A stretch of DNA of 64,000 nucleotides from Oscillatoriaceae cyanobacterium M7585_C2015_266 (lineage in GTDB: Bacteria > Cyanobacteriota > Cyanobacteriia > Cyanobacteriales > Oscillatoriaceae), in the NCBI GenBank assembly GCA_015295835.1, contig DVEG01000029.1:62001-126000 (forward strand). Reading direction: 5' to 3'. Within the stretch, counting starts at the first letter, position 1. The number at the start of each line of letters is the position of its first letter. The notes under the pieces were generated by a model. That model made no database searches and was not told where the DNA came from. It worked only from the letters and a program-made list of their open reading frames with translations. Made by a program: the position numbers and the translations under genes. Shown here one piece after another: positions 33,538 to 43,364 of this stretch.

Positions 33538-35907
33538 TTACTCTTTCCGAATAAAATGTGCCCAAATTTTACCATCAGGTCCTGCTACCTCCTCCAAATA
33601 ATCATAAGGATAAACTAATTTTCGCCCTTCAGTGTCAATATAACCTGTCAAGGCATTTCCCCAAGGATCATTGACAATTAAACCTTGAGAATTGTAGCCA
33701 ATTGCACAAACAATGTGTCCCGATGCTGTCATCTCCCCAGCAATAACCACAGGGCGCCAATTTGCTAATTCATTTTTCACCTGTGCCCATGTTCGCGTCG
33801 TACTAAAACTACTCTCTAACCCGTAAGCACGAATCAGTGAGGAAAGAACGCTGTGATCCGTTTGAGAACCTTCGCCATATCTATCAAAGCACCACTGCAA
33901 CAATTCGTCTTCTAACTGCCCACCCCAACGAGGACGAATACCGTAGTAGTATAATACCATCGCGAGCGAAGTAACGTTGCAAGTTGACCAGTAAAAGCGA
34001 GGATTATCCCGCTGAGAAAAATACGGCACGTTTATTTCTACTTGATTTTGCAAGGGCTCAAAAATTTTATCCCCCCGCCGCATTTTCACATAACTGGGAA
34101 ATAGATAACCTGTGTTGCCAACTCCTGGGAATTCTTGACTAAGGGTTACTTTCAGATGCCCACTTTCTAGGGCATAAGCAATAACTCCATAAACCATTCC
34201 CGCCCTTACAGTCACTTTCTGGGTATTACTTAATTTGGAAGCATCGATAGGCTGATCTTTAAATACTGTTGTCTGTGCGATCGCCACTGTTAAAGCATCA
34301 GGATCATAAGGTAAAGTTTTGCCATCTTTTATGATTTCGACATCTCGCCAATAGACATATCCGAGATTTCCAAAACCTGGAATTGCTTCGCTAAGCTTTA
34401 CTTGAAAGTGACCTTTAAAACTGGCATAGCCGCTTATGTTGTAGCTTTTTCCACCACTCAATGTAATTTTTTGATTGTCTGCTAGCTTGGATGAATCGAT
34501 TGGTTGCGCTTTGAAAAGTACTGTTTTATTTACTAACATTTGAGCAAATATGGGAAGATTTTCTACATCTTCTTCGCTGGCTAAATTTATTAGTTTATCT
34601 CCTTTTTTTAACTGCACGTCATCGGCGTAAAAGTAGCCAAAATCTCCCACAGGCGGAACTGAAGTAGTAAGAGTTACTTTTAAATGACCGTCTACCAATC
34701 CGTATTGACGTACAATGAAATTTTGTCCAGCTTTGATAAGAATTTTTTGCTGGGTATCTAGAGTGCTAGAATCAACAGGTGCTGATTTAAAAAAAGTATC
34801 TGAGGTAATTTTCAAATTGAGCGATCGCCCAACCGACATAGCATCTTCAGTGACAGTAATATTCGCTATTTGGCTAGCAATCACCTCACCATTCTTGTCT
34901 ATTGCTTCAATTCGTAACCAACGAGCACCTGCTTCTTGAAATCCTTGATCTAATCTTACCTGCCAGCGGCTTAATGGCGGATTGAGAGTTACTGTCAGGG
35001 GATATTTATCTTCCGCTACTACTTTTATTTTAGCGACTTTTTGTGGAGCAAAAGTGCCGTTTAGTGTAATTGGCTGTTTCGCTAAAAATTCTAACGGTCC
35101 TAGAAAGTCTATTATTGGTGAAGAGGTAAGAACATTACTGCCACGGCTCAACTGTACAAAATTGGGATATAAATATCCGGTATTGCCAAAATTCGGTAAA
35201 TTTTCTGTCAAGGTGACTTTTAGATGTCCGCTTTCAAATAAGTAACCGGCAACACTATAAATCATACCAATGGGCAAGGTTGTTTTTTCATTGGGTTGGA
35301 GGTTGACGGCAGCAACCGGACGTTTTTTAAAAACAGTTGTTCTTAAAACTGTAAGATTAATAGCGTTAGGATTAAAAGGCACTTTTTTTATGCCGTCTTT
35401 GAGAATTTCAACATCTGGTGCATAAAGAAAGCCGATTTTGCCAAAGTAAGGGATTGCCTTTAGGAAAGTTACTCGAAAATATTCTTCAATGCAGGCATAG
35501 CCGAGGATATAAAAAGTTTGTCCTGCAGAAACTGAGATTTGCTTGTAAGCACTAAGCTGTGATGAATCTTTTGGTTGTAGTTTAAGTAGCGTATTTCGGA
35601 TGATCTTCAGAAGGGAACAACCGGGGGGCACCGCAGAGGGATTGTCTTTACCGAAAATACTCGGCGAAGTTTTGATAATTTGAACGTGTTTTTCGTAGAA
35701 ATACCCAAATTCTCCCACTGGTGCGATCGCACTTTCGAGTTCCACTTGGATATGGTTATCAACAGTTTTGTAGCGACGAACTTCTAGAGTACGAGCAGCT
35801 GCTACCCTTGCTTTTTGGCGATCATTTAAACGACTAGAATCTATAGGTGAGGCTTTAAAAAAAGTATCTTGTAAAATCTTTAATCTAGCAGGATTACTGA
35901 ATGACAT
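33538..35907 (-). CDS. C39-like cysteine peptidase with six SH3-like repeats
   Basis: The 789-residue protein has six copies of an about 70-residue beta module at 8-78, 99-169, 184-254, 363-434, 457-527 and 540-611. Each contains TVFKxxPIDSSxL and GHLKVTL...GNxGYxY-type text. They form two successive triads, with an Ig-like insert at about 265-354. The C-terminal 624-789 is a C39-like peptidase: catalytic Cys643 (STCNVTSLAM), His731 (SGHIVCAIGY) and Asp747 (VNDPWGN). There is no signal peptide or membrane segment. SH3-like repeats next to C39 domains suggest binding to and cutting of cell-wall or peptide substrates; that is inference. Confidence 0.87.
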   Translation of the reverse strand: MSFSNPARLKILQDTFFKASPIDSSRLNDRQKARVAAARTLEVRRYKTVDNHIQVELESAIAPVGEFGYFYEKHVQIIKTSPSIFGKDNPSAVPPGCSLLKIIRNTLLKLQPKDSSQLSAYKQISVSAGQTFYILGYACIEEYFRVTFLKAIPYFGKIGFLYAPDVEILKDGIKKVPFNPNAINLTVLRTTVFKKRPVAAVNLQPNEKTTLPIGMIYSVAGYLFESGHLKVTLTENLPNFGNTGYLYPNFVQLSRGSNVLTSSPIIDFLGPLEFLAKQPITLNGTFAPQKVAKIKVVAEDKYPLTVTLNPPLSRWQVRLDQGFQEAGARWLRIEAIDKNGEVIASQIANITVTEDAMSVGRSLNLKITSDTFFKSAPVDSSTLDTQQKILIKAGQNFIVRQYGLVDGHLKVTLTTSVPPVGDFGYFYADDVQLKKGDKLINLASEEDVENLPIFAQMLVNKTVLFKAQPIDSSKLADNQKITLSGGKSYNISGYASFKGHFQVKLSEAIPGFGNLGYVYWRDVEIIKDGKTLPYDPDALTVAIAQTTVFKDQPIDASKLSNTQKVTVRAGMVYGVIAYALESGHLKVTLSQEFPGVGNTGYLFPSYVKMRRGDKIFEPLQNQVEINVPYFSQRDNPRFYWSTCNVTSLAMVLYYYGIRPRWGGQLEDELLQWCFDRYGEGSQTDHSVLSSLIRAYGLESSFSTTRTWAQVKNELANWRPVVIAGEMTASGHIVCAIGYNSQGLIVNDPWGNALTGYIDTEGRKLVYPYDYLEEVAGPDGKIWAHFIRKE

Positions 35908-36168
35908 TAGTTCAATCCTATTAAATTAAACTTAACTATAATTACTGTAGCAAACTCAGCCCCTATCGGGGAAAAGAAAACTGCCCGCAGATAGCACTCT
36001 TACTTCTCTTACGAAATTTTGCCTATTATACTATATCTGTATACACTGCCCCCGCAGGGATTTGCCCCTCTGGGTACTATCATCATTACTAAGCCGTAGT
36101 TGGTGCATTTGTTATTCGGGATTTCGACTCAAATGCACCAAGCTATCATAACTTGCTATTAGTGATAA

Positions 36169-36615
36169 TTAAAGCACTTTCAAATTGTTTAAAATATCCT
36201 GGGCGTGAGTTTCAGGATTAAGCGTATCGCCCTCATAAACCTGCGCGATTCTGCCAATTCTATCTATAACGTAAGTAACGCGCTTGGCTTTGTCACCTTT
36301 CACCACATCATAAGCCCTCGTTATCGCACCATCGACATCAGCTAACAACGGAAAAGGCAATTGGTATTTTTCAGTAAATTTTTTATGAGACGTTTCGTCA
36401 TCGCGGCTTACGCCCACCACAGCAATGCCTTTATTGAGATAGGCGCTCCATGAATCCCGGAAACTGCACGCTTCTTTCGTACAGCCTGGGGTATCGTCTT
36501 TGGGATAGAAATACAAAACGAGGATTTTTCCTGCAAAATCTGATAGTTTTACAGTATTGCCGTTTGTATCTTTTGCGGTAAAAGCAGGGGCTGCTGTTCC
36601 AACGGGTAAAGTCAT
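36169..36615 (-). CDS. bcp: Thioredoxin-dependent peroxiredoxin Q (Bcp)
   Basis: This 148-residue atypical 2-Cys peroxiredoxin reduces hydroperoxides with electrons from thioredoxin. The peroxidatic Cys45 and resolving Cys50 are in the motif YPKDDTPGCTKEACSFRD (37-54). The rest reads as the standard AhpC/TSA fold (VVGVSRDDETSHKKF, PFPLLADVDG). Full length, cytoplasmic, monocistronic. It is a second peroxidase in this window besides the Prx-Grx fusion. Confidence 0.95.
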   Translation of the reverse strand: MTLPVGTAAPAFTAKDTNGNTVKLSDFAGKILVLYFYPKDDTPGCTKEACSFRDSWSAYLNKGIAVVGVSRDDETSHKKFTEKYQLPFPLLADVDGAITRAYDVVKGDKAKRVTYVIDRIGRIAQVYEGDTLNPETHAQDILNNLKVL

Positions 36616-36986
36616 GATAATTTATATTTAAATAGGCCTCTTGCTTGTTTTTATTATTATTATTATTATATTATATATCATGTCATTGTCAAACTGTCAA
36701 TGGAAACAAGCGCTGACAGAATAGATATTATTATTTTATTATTTTTTATTATTTTATTTTTTCAAAAGCGTGTTTGGCACTTATCTGTGGTGCGATAATG
36801 GGAAGTGAAGTTTTTAACCTTGTGAAATACTACCACAGGTAAAGGCTGAGATTGTTTTACTTTTGTTGTTTATTTAGTAAGGAAAGCGATTTTTCGGTTG
36901 CTCGAAGAAATACTCTAGGCTAAATCTTGAATTAGAAACTACAAAATTATTGTCATTCCTATTGTCATTCCAGACATATTTATTTT
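36616..36986. other. A+T-rich intergenic region, no gene seen
   Basis: This 371-bp spacer upstream of the PrxQ gene contains two A+T simple-sequence stretches: a run of ATT triplets near 36651-36671 and TTATTATTTTATT-type text near 36727-36764. No hairpin with a T-tract or ORF of interest was found. Confidence 0.4.
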
Positions 36987-38654
36987 TCACTCATAATCAA
37001 ATTTTGGAACTAATTTCAGCCTGCCGATACCGAGGTCTTTTTCCGAAAGCCACGGCACCTCAAATAATGCCATCATGTCTTTTAATTTGGGATTGCCGCG
37101 AGAAGCGCCAGTCAACCCTTTGGCAATGACTAATCCGCAGTAACCTTTAGTTTTCTTGCAGCGCTGAACCCATTTTTTACGGGCGGCGACGTGAACGGGG
37201 TCATTTTCCATAAACTCGCCAAACAAGTGCAGCTGGCCATTTTCAGTTTTCAAAATGCCCAAGTCGTATTCGATGCCCTCAAAAGGATCTTCTCCTGGAT
37301 TAAAGCCGATTCCCTTTAATCCGCCTGCTTCCTTTAATTCCCGAATTATTGCTTTAGCTTTGGATTGTGAGGTTTGAATTAGAACAATAGGCAAGCCGTC
37401 ACCAGCAGCCGTAACCTGCCCTGATTGATAGCACTCGACGCCTGCACGCAGGTGTTCGATGGTTTCCCAGGGTACCATTCCTAAGCTGAGAAAAGCGTTT
37501 TTGGGGACGAGATCATCGCGCAGGAGTATGGGGGAATCTTCTTCGTAGTCTTCATCTTCGGCGTTGTTTGCAGAAGCTATTTCCAAAAGTTCGTTTGCTA
37601 CCTCCGGTAGGGTAGAAACTTTGACATTAAGTGTCAGTGGTTTGGTTTCGCCGTCATTAGGTACGAAGATACGATAGCGACTGCTGAGGGCGGGCAAGGA
37701 TTCGCCTCTGAGTTTTTTACGATGGGAGCGCCAAAATCGATGCAGGGCTTCCAGTGCCACCCACATAGTCAGTGCTTCTTCTTCGTAGAGAAATGATCGC
37801 AAACCTTCAAGGGGGTGGAGGTTGCCAAAACAGGGTTTAATTTCTGAGTAGGGTAATTGGGCGAGATCGAAATCTTCATCCAATTGCTCTTCCTCAAAGT
37901 AGGTGGCGGCTTCGTAGCTGAGGAACAGACAATCTTGAGCGAGGAAGACTTCTTCGAGTTGCTCTATGGATTGATTGGCGAGCGCCCGTTGCCGGAAGCG
38001 TTTGAGAGAGTCAAGGGAGCGATACAGCAGTATGCCGTAATCCATTCCCAGCATCCCTAAGATACAGGCGTAGACGGTGTCAATATCCCACTTATTGATT
38101 TCGATGGCGATAATTTGGTGGTCTCCTAGCAATTCCCACGGAGCATCCTGCCAAATGTCATTAGCCTTTTTTAGCAAGGCTTCTGCATACTGGGGCGGCA
38201 CTTGTGGCGGTTTGGTTCTGACAACATCTTGAAAGCCCCGGAAAATTTCGTCAATTAGCGGCAAATTTGGTACATATTCTATAGATATATCCAGATTTTG
38301 CAGTACCCCGCGCAAGTAAAACTGAATTTCGCGATCTTTGACGACTATTTTTTGTGGACGTGCTGGTTGAGCGGGGCTGTGGGGATGTTCCATTGCTCGT
38401 AGTAAGGTGCGAACGATCGCCTCGGGGCCGCTTTCTGGGCTGACCATATCCATCGAGCGCACGAATCCTTGCGAACCATCCACCCAAAGAATGCACTCGC
38501 CAAAGCCCCCCCTTGCTTGCGGGGAACCTATTTCTGCTAATTCAGCCCTTGCGGCTGATTCTACTGCAATGGGACGGCGATCGCCTTCCCAGACGCTGGG
38601 AATTTGTGGTAATCTTTGTAGGCGACGGCGGGTAGAGTGATTGAGAGCTGTCAT
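36987..38654 (-). CDS. DUF6930-type cyanobacterial protein
   Basis: This 555-residue soluble protein is conserved in cyanobacteria. The N-terminal segment RLPQIPSVWEGDRRPI (about 13-28) and ECILWVDGSQGFVRSMDMVSPESGPEA are the parts I recognise. The middle (about 150-300) contains IIAIEINKWDIDTVYACILGMLGMDYGILLYRS. An acidic loop (EDEDYEEDS, about 366-374) precedes a C-terminal domain ending LPKLKDMMALFEVPWLSE-like text. No catalytic signature is evident to me. It is monocistronic, 317 bp divergent from the SufA/IscA gene. The DUF number is from memory. Confidence 0.78.
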   Translation of the reverse strand: MTALNHSTRRRLQRLPQIPSVWEGDRRPIAVESAARAELAEIGSPQARGGFGECILWVDGSQGFVRSMDMVSPESGPEAIVRTLLRAMEHPHSPAQPARPQKIVVKDREIQFYLRGVLQNLDISIEYVPNLPLIDEIFRGFQDVVRTKPPQVPPQYAEALLKKANDIWQDAPWELLGDHQIIAIEINKWDIDTVYACILGMLGMDYGILLYRSLDSLKRFRQRALANQSIEQLEEVFLAQDCLFLSYEAATYFEEEQLDEDFDLAQLPYSEIKPCFGNLHPLEGLRSFLYEEEALTMWVALEALHRFWRSHRKKLRGESLPALSSRYRIFVPNDGETKPLTLNVKVSTLPEVANELLEIASANNAEDEDYEEDSPILLRDDLVPKNAFLSLGMVPWETIEHLRAGVECYQSGQVTAAGDGLPIVLIQTSQSKAKAIIRELKEAGGLKGIGFNPGEDPFEGIEYDLGILKTENGQLHLFGEFMENDPVHVAARKKWVQRCKKTKGYCGLVIAKGLTGASRGNPKLKDMMALFEVPWLSEKDLGIGRLKLVPKFDYE

Positions 38655-38971
38655 AAACTCTATAACTCAAAAAGGAAACAATCTTTTTACATAAGGTAAC
38701 GGCACCGACAGGGCTTTACAAGCAATCTTTCTGTTGCTGACGCCCTTTTCTTTTTTTTACCCACTTCCCTATTGGGGAATTACATAGGCACTAACTCCTT
38801 TTTTTAGGTTGAGGATAAGCCACCGGATAGCCGTCCAACCCCTATTACAAGCATAGAGAGTTTTTTGCTTAGCGCGTCGCCCTGCTGTCAAGAATCTCTG
38901 CGATCTCTATACAATAGAGGCAATACCCTATGCATACTGCATTCCAGGGCACAAGGAGTCGTGCTTTTCCC
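38655..38971. other. Divergent spacer before the SufA/IscA gene
   Basis: These 317 bases between divergent starts hold no gene I can support. They contain several short G+C-rich segments (for example near 38698-38730) without a convincing terminator. An ATG at 38930 is in frame with the SufA/IscA gene but lies outside the conserved protein. Confidence 0.35.
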
Positions 38972-39328
38972 ATGACACAAGCAATTGAATCTCAAAAACG
39001 GGGCATCCAGATTACTGAAAAAGCCCTCAAGCAAATTTTGGCCCTGCGGGAGAGCCAAGGTGAGGAGCTCTGCCTGCGGGTGGGTGTGCGCCAAGGCGGC
39101 TGCTCTGGCATGTCTTATATGATGGATTTTGAGCAAGTTGCCAATATTCGCCCTGACGATGAAGTCTACGACTATGATGGTTTTAAGGTCGTCTGCGATC
39201 GCCGCAGCATCCTCTACCTCTATGGTTTAGTCCTCGACTATAGTAATGCCATGATCGGTGGCGGTTTCCAATTCATAAACCCCAATGCCACTCAAACTTG
39301 TGGCTGTGGTAAATCCTTTTCTGCCTAA
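38972..39328 (+). CDS. Iron-sulfur cluster assembly A-type protein (SufA/IscA)
   Basis: This A-type carrier of 118 residues holds Fe-S clusters for transfer to target proteins. The three ligand cysteines are Cys44 (GGCSGM), Cys110 and Cys112 (TCGCG). The ATG at 38972 gives [19 protein letters not shown], the normal family start; an in-frame upstream ATG at 38930 adds 14 unconserved residues. In cyanobacteria proteins of this group take part in Fe-S homeostasis and redox signalling rather than being essential scaffolds. Confidence 0.93.
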   Translation: MTQAIESQKRGIQITEKALKQILALRESQGEELCLRVGVRQGGCSGMSYMMDFEQVANIRPDDEVYDYDGFKVVCDRRSILYLYGLVLDYSNAMIGGGFQFINPNATQTCGCGKSFSA

Positions 39329-39622
39329 ACTTACTCCCCCATTCCTACTTTCTGGGGTGTTGCCTTTGACTCAAGCATAAAGGATGAAGGATGAAGCGAG
39401 ATTTTTCTCACTTCTGACTTCACCTTGAAAGGTTTTATTAAAAATTAAATATCTTTATTCATAACTCGTGACTCGTGTCGCGTGCTGCTAATAGTGCTGA
39501 GCGTTTAGTGTTGTTGAGTGTGGAGTATTGAGTGCAGAAGGCACTCCGCAGCGCAGTAAAATAGTTCGGCGCGCTCCCAAGCCAAGGCTGTACGCGCAAC
39601 GATAAGTTAGTGTGTTTGGAAT

Positions 39623-40045
39623 ATGACTCAAGTCGCTGAATCACTTTTCAAAGAAGCAATCGAACGCTATCAAGCAGGAGAAGGTGCTGATACGCTGATT
39701 CCAGTTTTTAAGGAAATATGCGAGCGCGCCCCTAAAAACAGCAATGCTTGGACTTGTTTAGCGTGGTTGTACCTGCTAGACAATAAACCAGCTCAGGCTT
39801 ATAAAGCCGCCCAAAAAGCTGTCAAATTAAATCCCCACGATGCCCAAGCTCGCGTTAATCTAGCTCTCGCCATGCTCGACAGTTCCCAAAAAGGCGTGCG
39901 CCAGCAAATTGAAACTGCCGCGCAGTTACTGCTCGTTTCTGAAGAATTGCGGCAGGAGGTTAAAAAGAATATTGAAGATGGATTAAGTAGAAAAGCTGAT
40001 TGGAAGAGCTTGCAACGAGTAAAAGCCTGGTTATTTGATGTTTGA
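39623..40045 (+). CDS. TPR repeat protein
   Basis: This 140-residue all-helical protein has roughly two to three tetratricopeptide repeats: AIERYQAGEGADTLIPVFKEICERAPKN, then NAWTCLAWLYLLDNKPAQAYKAAQKAVKLNPHD (a near-perfect TPR ending in LNP), then ARVNLALAMLDSS. The C-terminal helix EELRQEVKKNIEDGL ends in a tryptophan-containing tail. It is expected to mediate protein contacts. The partner is unknown, and the gene stands alone. Confidence 0.87.
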   Translation: MTQVAESLFKEAIERYQAGEGADTLIPVFKEICERAPKNSNAWTCLAWLYLLDNKPAQAYKAAQKAVKLNPHDAQARVNLALAMLDSSQKGVRQQIETAAQLLLVSEELRQEVKKNIEDGLSRKADWKSLQRVKAWLFDV

Positions 40046-40262
40046 TTCCCATTTTTTCTTGTGACACTTTCGCAAAGGTTGTGTCGCCGCGCCGCACAAC
40101 CATTCTACTGATTCGCCGCTCATAATGTTAAGAAATATTTTTGATTTTTTAATAATTAGCAATAATTATTTATAAAACTTAATTGAAAAAATAGAAAAAC
40201 TAATGATAAGATTTTGTGAACCAAAGGATTACAGATTCTTTTATCACAGGAGTTAAGCAATT

Positions 40263-40457
40263 ATGACTAATGAAGTTGTAAGCATCAAACCGGAAACCCG
40301 CAACCATAAAGGATTTTTTATCCAAGAAGCTTCATATAAGCTAATGGGGATTGATAAATCAGGCTGGGCGTTAATTTGCATCGATGATGCAGTCTGCCAC
40401 TATGTTGATCCGGATAATTTGGAAATATCCGAAGACACCGATGGAGAAATTGCGTGA
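40263..40457 (+). CDS. Small hypothetical protein
   Basis: A 64-residue acidic protein, MTNEVVSIKPETRNHKGFF..., contains one central strand-rich segment (SGWALICIDDAVCHYVDPDNLEIS) and two cysteines. Translation is supported by AGGAGTTAAGC just upstream (about 40247-40257) and a strong terminator right downstream at 40507-40545, so it looks like a real, monocistronic small gene. Function is unknown. Confidence 0.7.
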   Translation: MTNEVVSIKPETRNHKGFFIQEASYKLMGIDKSGWALICIDDAVCHYVDPDNLEISEDTDGEIA

Positions 40458-40506
40458 GTTTTAATACCTAGCACTTTTACAATCGCGGTCAATATGTTTC
40501 ATAAAA

Positions 40507-40545
40507 TGGCTGTCCTCGTGTAAGTAGAGGAACAGCCAAATTTTT
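40507..40545 (+). terminator. Rho-independent terminator
   Basis: TGGCTGT (40507-40513) pairs with ACAGCCA (40532-40538), extended by CTC/GAG inside, and is followed by AATTTTTTT. It ends the transcript of the 64-residue protein gene. Confidence 0.85.
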
Positions 40546-40611
40546 TTGAAAAGCGAGCGACAGCCAGTTGAATATGTGAAAAAATACTTAAGTAAATATA
40601 TTCAACTAATA

Positions 40612-41541
40612 TTATTTAAAACTCGCCACCACTTCTTCTAAAGCTTGCTTTATTGTCGAATATTGGTACTCGAAACCGGATTCTAAAGTGCGTTTTGGCA
40701 AGACTTTTTGACCTGAGAGAACAACTTGAGCGGCATCTCCTAAAAGTATTTCTAATACAAAAGAGGGAACCGGCAGCCAAGAAGGGCGGTGCATCACTTG
40801 TCCGAGAGTTTGGCATAATTCAGCCATGCGAACTGGATTGGGGGCAGTGGCGTTGAAAATACCGGTCATTGCTGGATCTTTGAGAGCTTTCAAAATCAGG
40901 GCAACCATATCGTCGCGGTGAATCCAAGAAAACCATTGCCGCCCGCTGCCAAGTGGCCCACCGACAAAAAGTTTGAAAGGTAAAAGCATTTTAGCGAGCG
41001 CCCCGCCATTACCCAGAACAATGCCTGTGCGCAAAATCACCAAACGGGTTCCAGACTCTTTAACCTTTTGCGCTGCTGCTTCCCAGGCTTGACAAACTTC
41101 TGCCAAAAAATCATTTCCCGGCGGGGAGGTTTCGTCAAACACTGCCGTTTCCGAAGTACCGTAATAACCGATCGCCGAGGAATTGACCAAAACCTCTGGT
41201 TTCGGATTAGCAAGAGCGATCGCCTCAACAATTTTTTCCGTGCCGAGCTTGCGGCTATCGATAATTTCCCGCTTATGCTTTGGCGAAAAGCGTCCTTCAG
41301 CGAGCGCAGCCCCTGCCAGATTTACCACCCCATCACACCCAGCAAGAGATTGTTGCCAATCCCCCGACTGTTGAGGCGTATAGCCGACAATTTCCAGATT
41401 TTGGAAAACATTTGCTGGAAACACCTGCCGTGCCCGGAACGGATTGCGCGTCAAAACCAGCACGTGCTCGCCCTGCTGGTGCAACTTTTCTACCAATCGA
41501 GTACCAATAAATCCAGTAGCCCCTGTAACAGCAACTTTCAT
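40612..41541 (-). CDS. TIGR01777-type SDR epimerase-like protein
   Basis: This 309-residue atypical short-chain dehydrogenase matches the TIGR01777/SulA-like group. It has the NAD(P)-binding GATGFIGTRLVEKL (7-20), ALTRNP-type second strand, VNLAGA, SSAIGYYG, and C-terminal PVPSFVLEILLGDAAQVVLSGQKVLPKR (about 260-287), the signature of the family's C-terminal domain. The substrate is unknown. It has no close operon partner, and is divergent from the aldolase gene by about 250 bp. Confidence 0.9.
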   Translation of the reverse strand: MKVAVTGATGFIGTRLVEKLHQQGEHVLVLTRNPFRARQVFPANVFQNLEIVGYTPQQSGDWQQSLAGCDGVVNLAGAALAEGRFSPKHKREIIDSRKLGTEKIVEAIALANPKPEVLVNSSAIGYYGTSETAVFDETSPPGNDFLAEVCQAWEAAAQKVKESGTRLVILRTGIVLGNGGALAKMLLPFKLFVGGPLGSGRQWFSWIHRDDMVALILKALKDPAMTGIFNATAPNPVRMAELCQTLGQVMHRPSWLPVPSFVLEILLGDAAQVVLSGQKVLPKRTLESGFEYQYSTIKQALEEVVASFK

Positions 41542-41789
41542 AATTCGATCATGCCGAGCTTAATACTTCTTAACCATAATAGGGGGTTTGGTGTCATCAG
41601 TGGCCTAATTTTGACAACCTCAAAAAAAATTACTAGCATCGAAATAGACTTTCCAGGCTGCGCTGCTGACGCCAAAAAAGCCAAGAGTGAGAAAGCAAGC
41701 TACAACAAACGATGATGATATAAAACATAGAAAGTCCAAGAACGCGAGCCAGGGAAAAAATTCCATCGAAGCTTTGAGGAAAAATTGCC

Positions 41790-42872
41790 ATGACGACCGT
41801 TCTAAACAAACCCAACTTTATCGAGTCGTTGCTAGGTGAGGAAGCAGAAAACCTGCTCGCATACAAGGCGAAAATTCCCAAAGAAATGCTGCACTTGCCG
41901 GGGCCGGATTTTATAGACAGGATCTGGGCACAGAGCGATCGCCCCCCGCAAGTACTACGCAGCTTGCAACAATTGTATAGCACAGGCCGATTGGCCAACA
42001 CAGGCTACCTTTCCATTTTGCCCGTAGATCAGGGAATCGAACACTCCGCCGCAGCATCCTTTGCACCCAACCCCATCTATTTCGATCCCGAAAATATTAT
42101 TAAGCTAGCGCTCGCAGGCGGCTGCAACGCCGTAGTCTCCACCTTAGGCGTTTTAGGCAGCGTTTCCCGTAAATATGCCCACAAAATCCCCTTCATCGTC
42201 AAAATCAATCACAACGAACTGCTCACCTATCCCAACAAATACGACCAGATCATATTTGCCTCTGTCGAACAAGCCTGGAATCTGGGAGCAGTCGCTATAG
42301 GAGCAACAATTTACTTTGGTTCCGAAGAATCAACCCGCCAGATTCAAGAAGTAAGCAAAGCCTTTGCTCGCGCCCACGAACTAGGCATGGCAACTATCCT
42401 CTGGTGCTACCTGCGCAACAGCGCCTTCAAACAAATCAAAGACTATCACTTATCCGCCGATCTCAGTGGCCAAGCCAACCATCTAGGAGTAACCATAGAA
42501 GCAGATATCGTCAAGCAAAAACTGCCCGAATGCAATAACGGTTATGCTGGCGTCTCCCAAGCTACCGGCAAAAAATACGGTATGACAGACGAACGAGTAT
42601 ACTCAGAACTGACGAGCGATCATCCCATTGACTTGACACGCTATCAAGTACTCAATTGCTATGCAGGTCGCGTTAGTTTGATAAACTCTGGTGGCCCTGC
42701 TAGCCAAAATGACTTTGCCGAAGCAGTACGCACAGCAGTGATTAATAAACGCGCCGGCGGCTCAGGATTGATTTCTGGTCGCAAGACTTTTCAGCGTCCG
42801 TTTGAAGAAGGGGTAAAATTATTTCACGCTATCCAAGATGTCTATCTTTCCCCTGATGTCACGATCGCCTGA
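41790..42872 (+). CDS. Class I fructose-bisphosphate aldolase (DhnA type)
   Basis: This 360-residue Schiff-base aldolase cleaves fructose-1,6-bisphosphate (and may act on sedoheptulose bisphosphate) in glycolysis and the Calvin cycle. Recognisable parts are [17 protein letters not shown] (about 76-92), [16 protein letters not shown] (about 136-151), [27 protein letters not shown], and the C-terminal [36 protein letters not shown] phosphate-binding region. Cyanobacteria often have it in addition to a class II enzyme. The gene is monocistronic. Confidence 0.92.
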   Translation: MTTVLNKPNFIESLLGEEAENLLAYKAKIPKEMLHLPGPDFIDRIWAQSDRPPQVLRSLQQLYSTGRLANTGYLSILPVDQGIEHSAAASFAPNPIYFDPENIIKLALAGGCNAVVSTLGVLGSVSRKYAHKIPFIVKINHNELLTYPNKYDQIIFASVEQAWNLGAVAIGATIYFGSEESTRQIQEVSKAFARAHELGMATILWCYLRNSAFKQIKDYHLSADLSGQANHLGVTIEADIVKQKLPECNNGYAGVSQATGKKYGMTDERVYSELTSDHPIDLTRYQVLNCYAGRVSLINSGGPASQNDFAEAVRTAVINKRAGGSGLISGRKTFQRPFEEGVKLFHAIQDVYLSPDVTIA

Positions 42873-43364
42873 GTGAGAGAAAAAATGAATAATCCTTTTT
42901 TCTCTTAGCTTGCTCCCATAAGACTAATTTGAAACTTTTAGGTTAAATATGGCTTATAACTCTACCCAAACTACTAAAAAATGTTGACATACTTACAAGT
43001 ATTTCTTATTATCCCTCCATGCCCGAACGCCAGGAAGAGAAACCCCGTTTTCTTTTAAAAAAACCTGGTTTCTGATACGCAAATCCTTTGGGAGGATTCT
43101 GGAAACCCGATTTTTTTTGGTAAAGGCGTCGAATCCGGGTTATCTCCCTCGACACACCAGATTTGTGAAAAATTTCATGATAATTAGGAAAGCTTTAGCT
43201 GCAAATAAATAATTGGAAAAATAATATAAATGTTAAAGAATTTTAAAGAAAAGAAGTGGGACAAGCAAGGAAAGACACTGAAAAGTTAAAAAAACACAAA
43301 TGTCAAGAAGGATATGGAAATTGTCTGAGACATTAGAAAATGGCAGCAATGGAGCAAATAAAGC
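42873..43364. repeat. Intergenic region with AGAAACC/GGTTTCT palindromes
   Basis: This 492-bp spacer upstream of the aminotransferase gene has no gene. It has a hairpin of AGAAACC (43038-43044) with GGTTTCT (43067-43073). Further GAAACCCG and CCGGGTT-like fragments up to about 43145 look like degenerate copies of the same element. A similar AAAACC/GGTTTT pair lies near 3083-3108. This is consistent with a small dispersed intergenic repeat. Confidence 0.5.

Noticed and set aside
41068-41715. Long plus-strand open frame (215 codons) opposite the TIGR01777 gene
   Set aside because: It lies antisense to a clearly coding SDR gene, shows no family-like sequence, and its composition is that of a reverse-complemented Rossmann gene.
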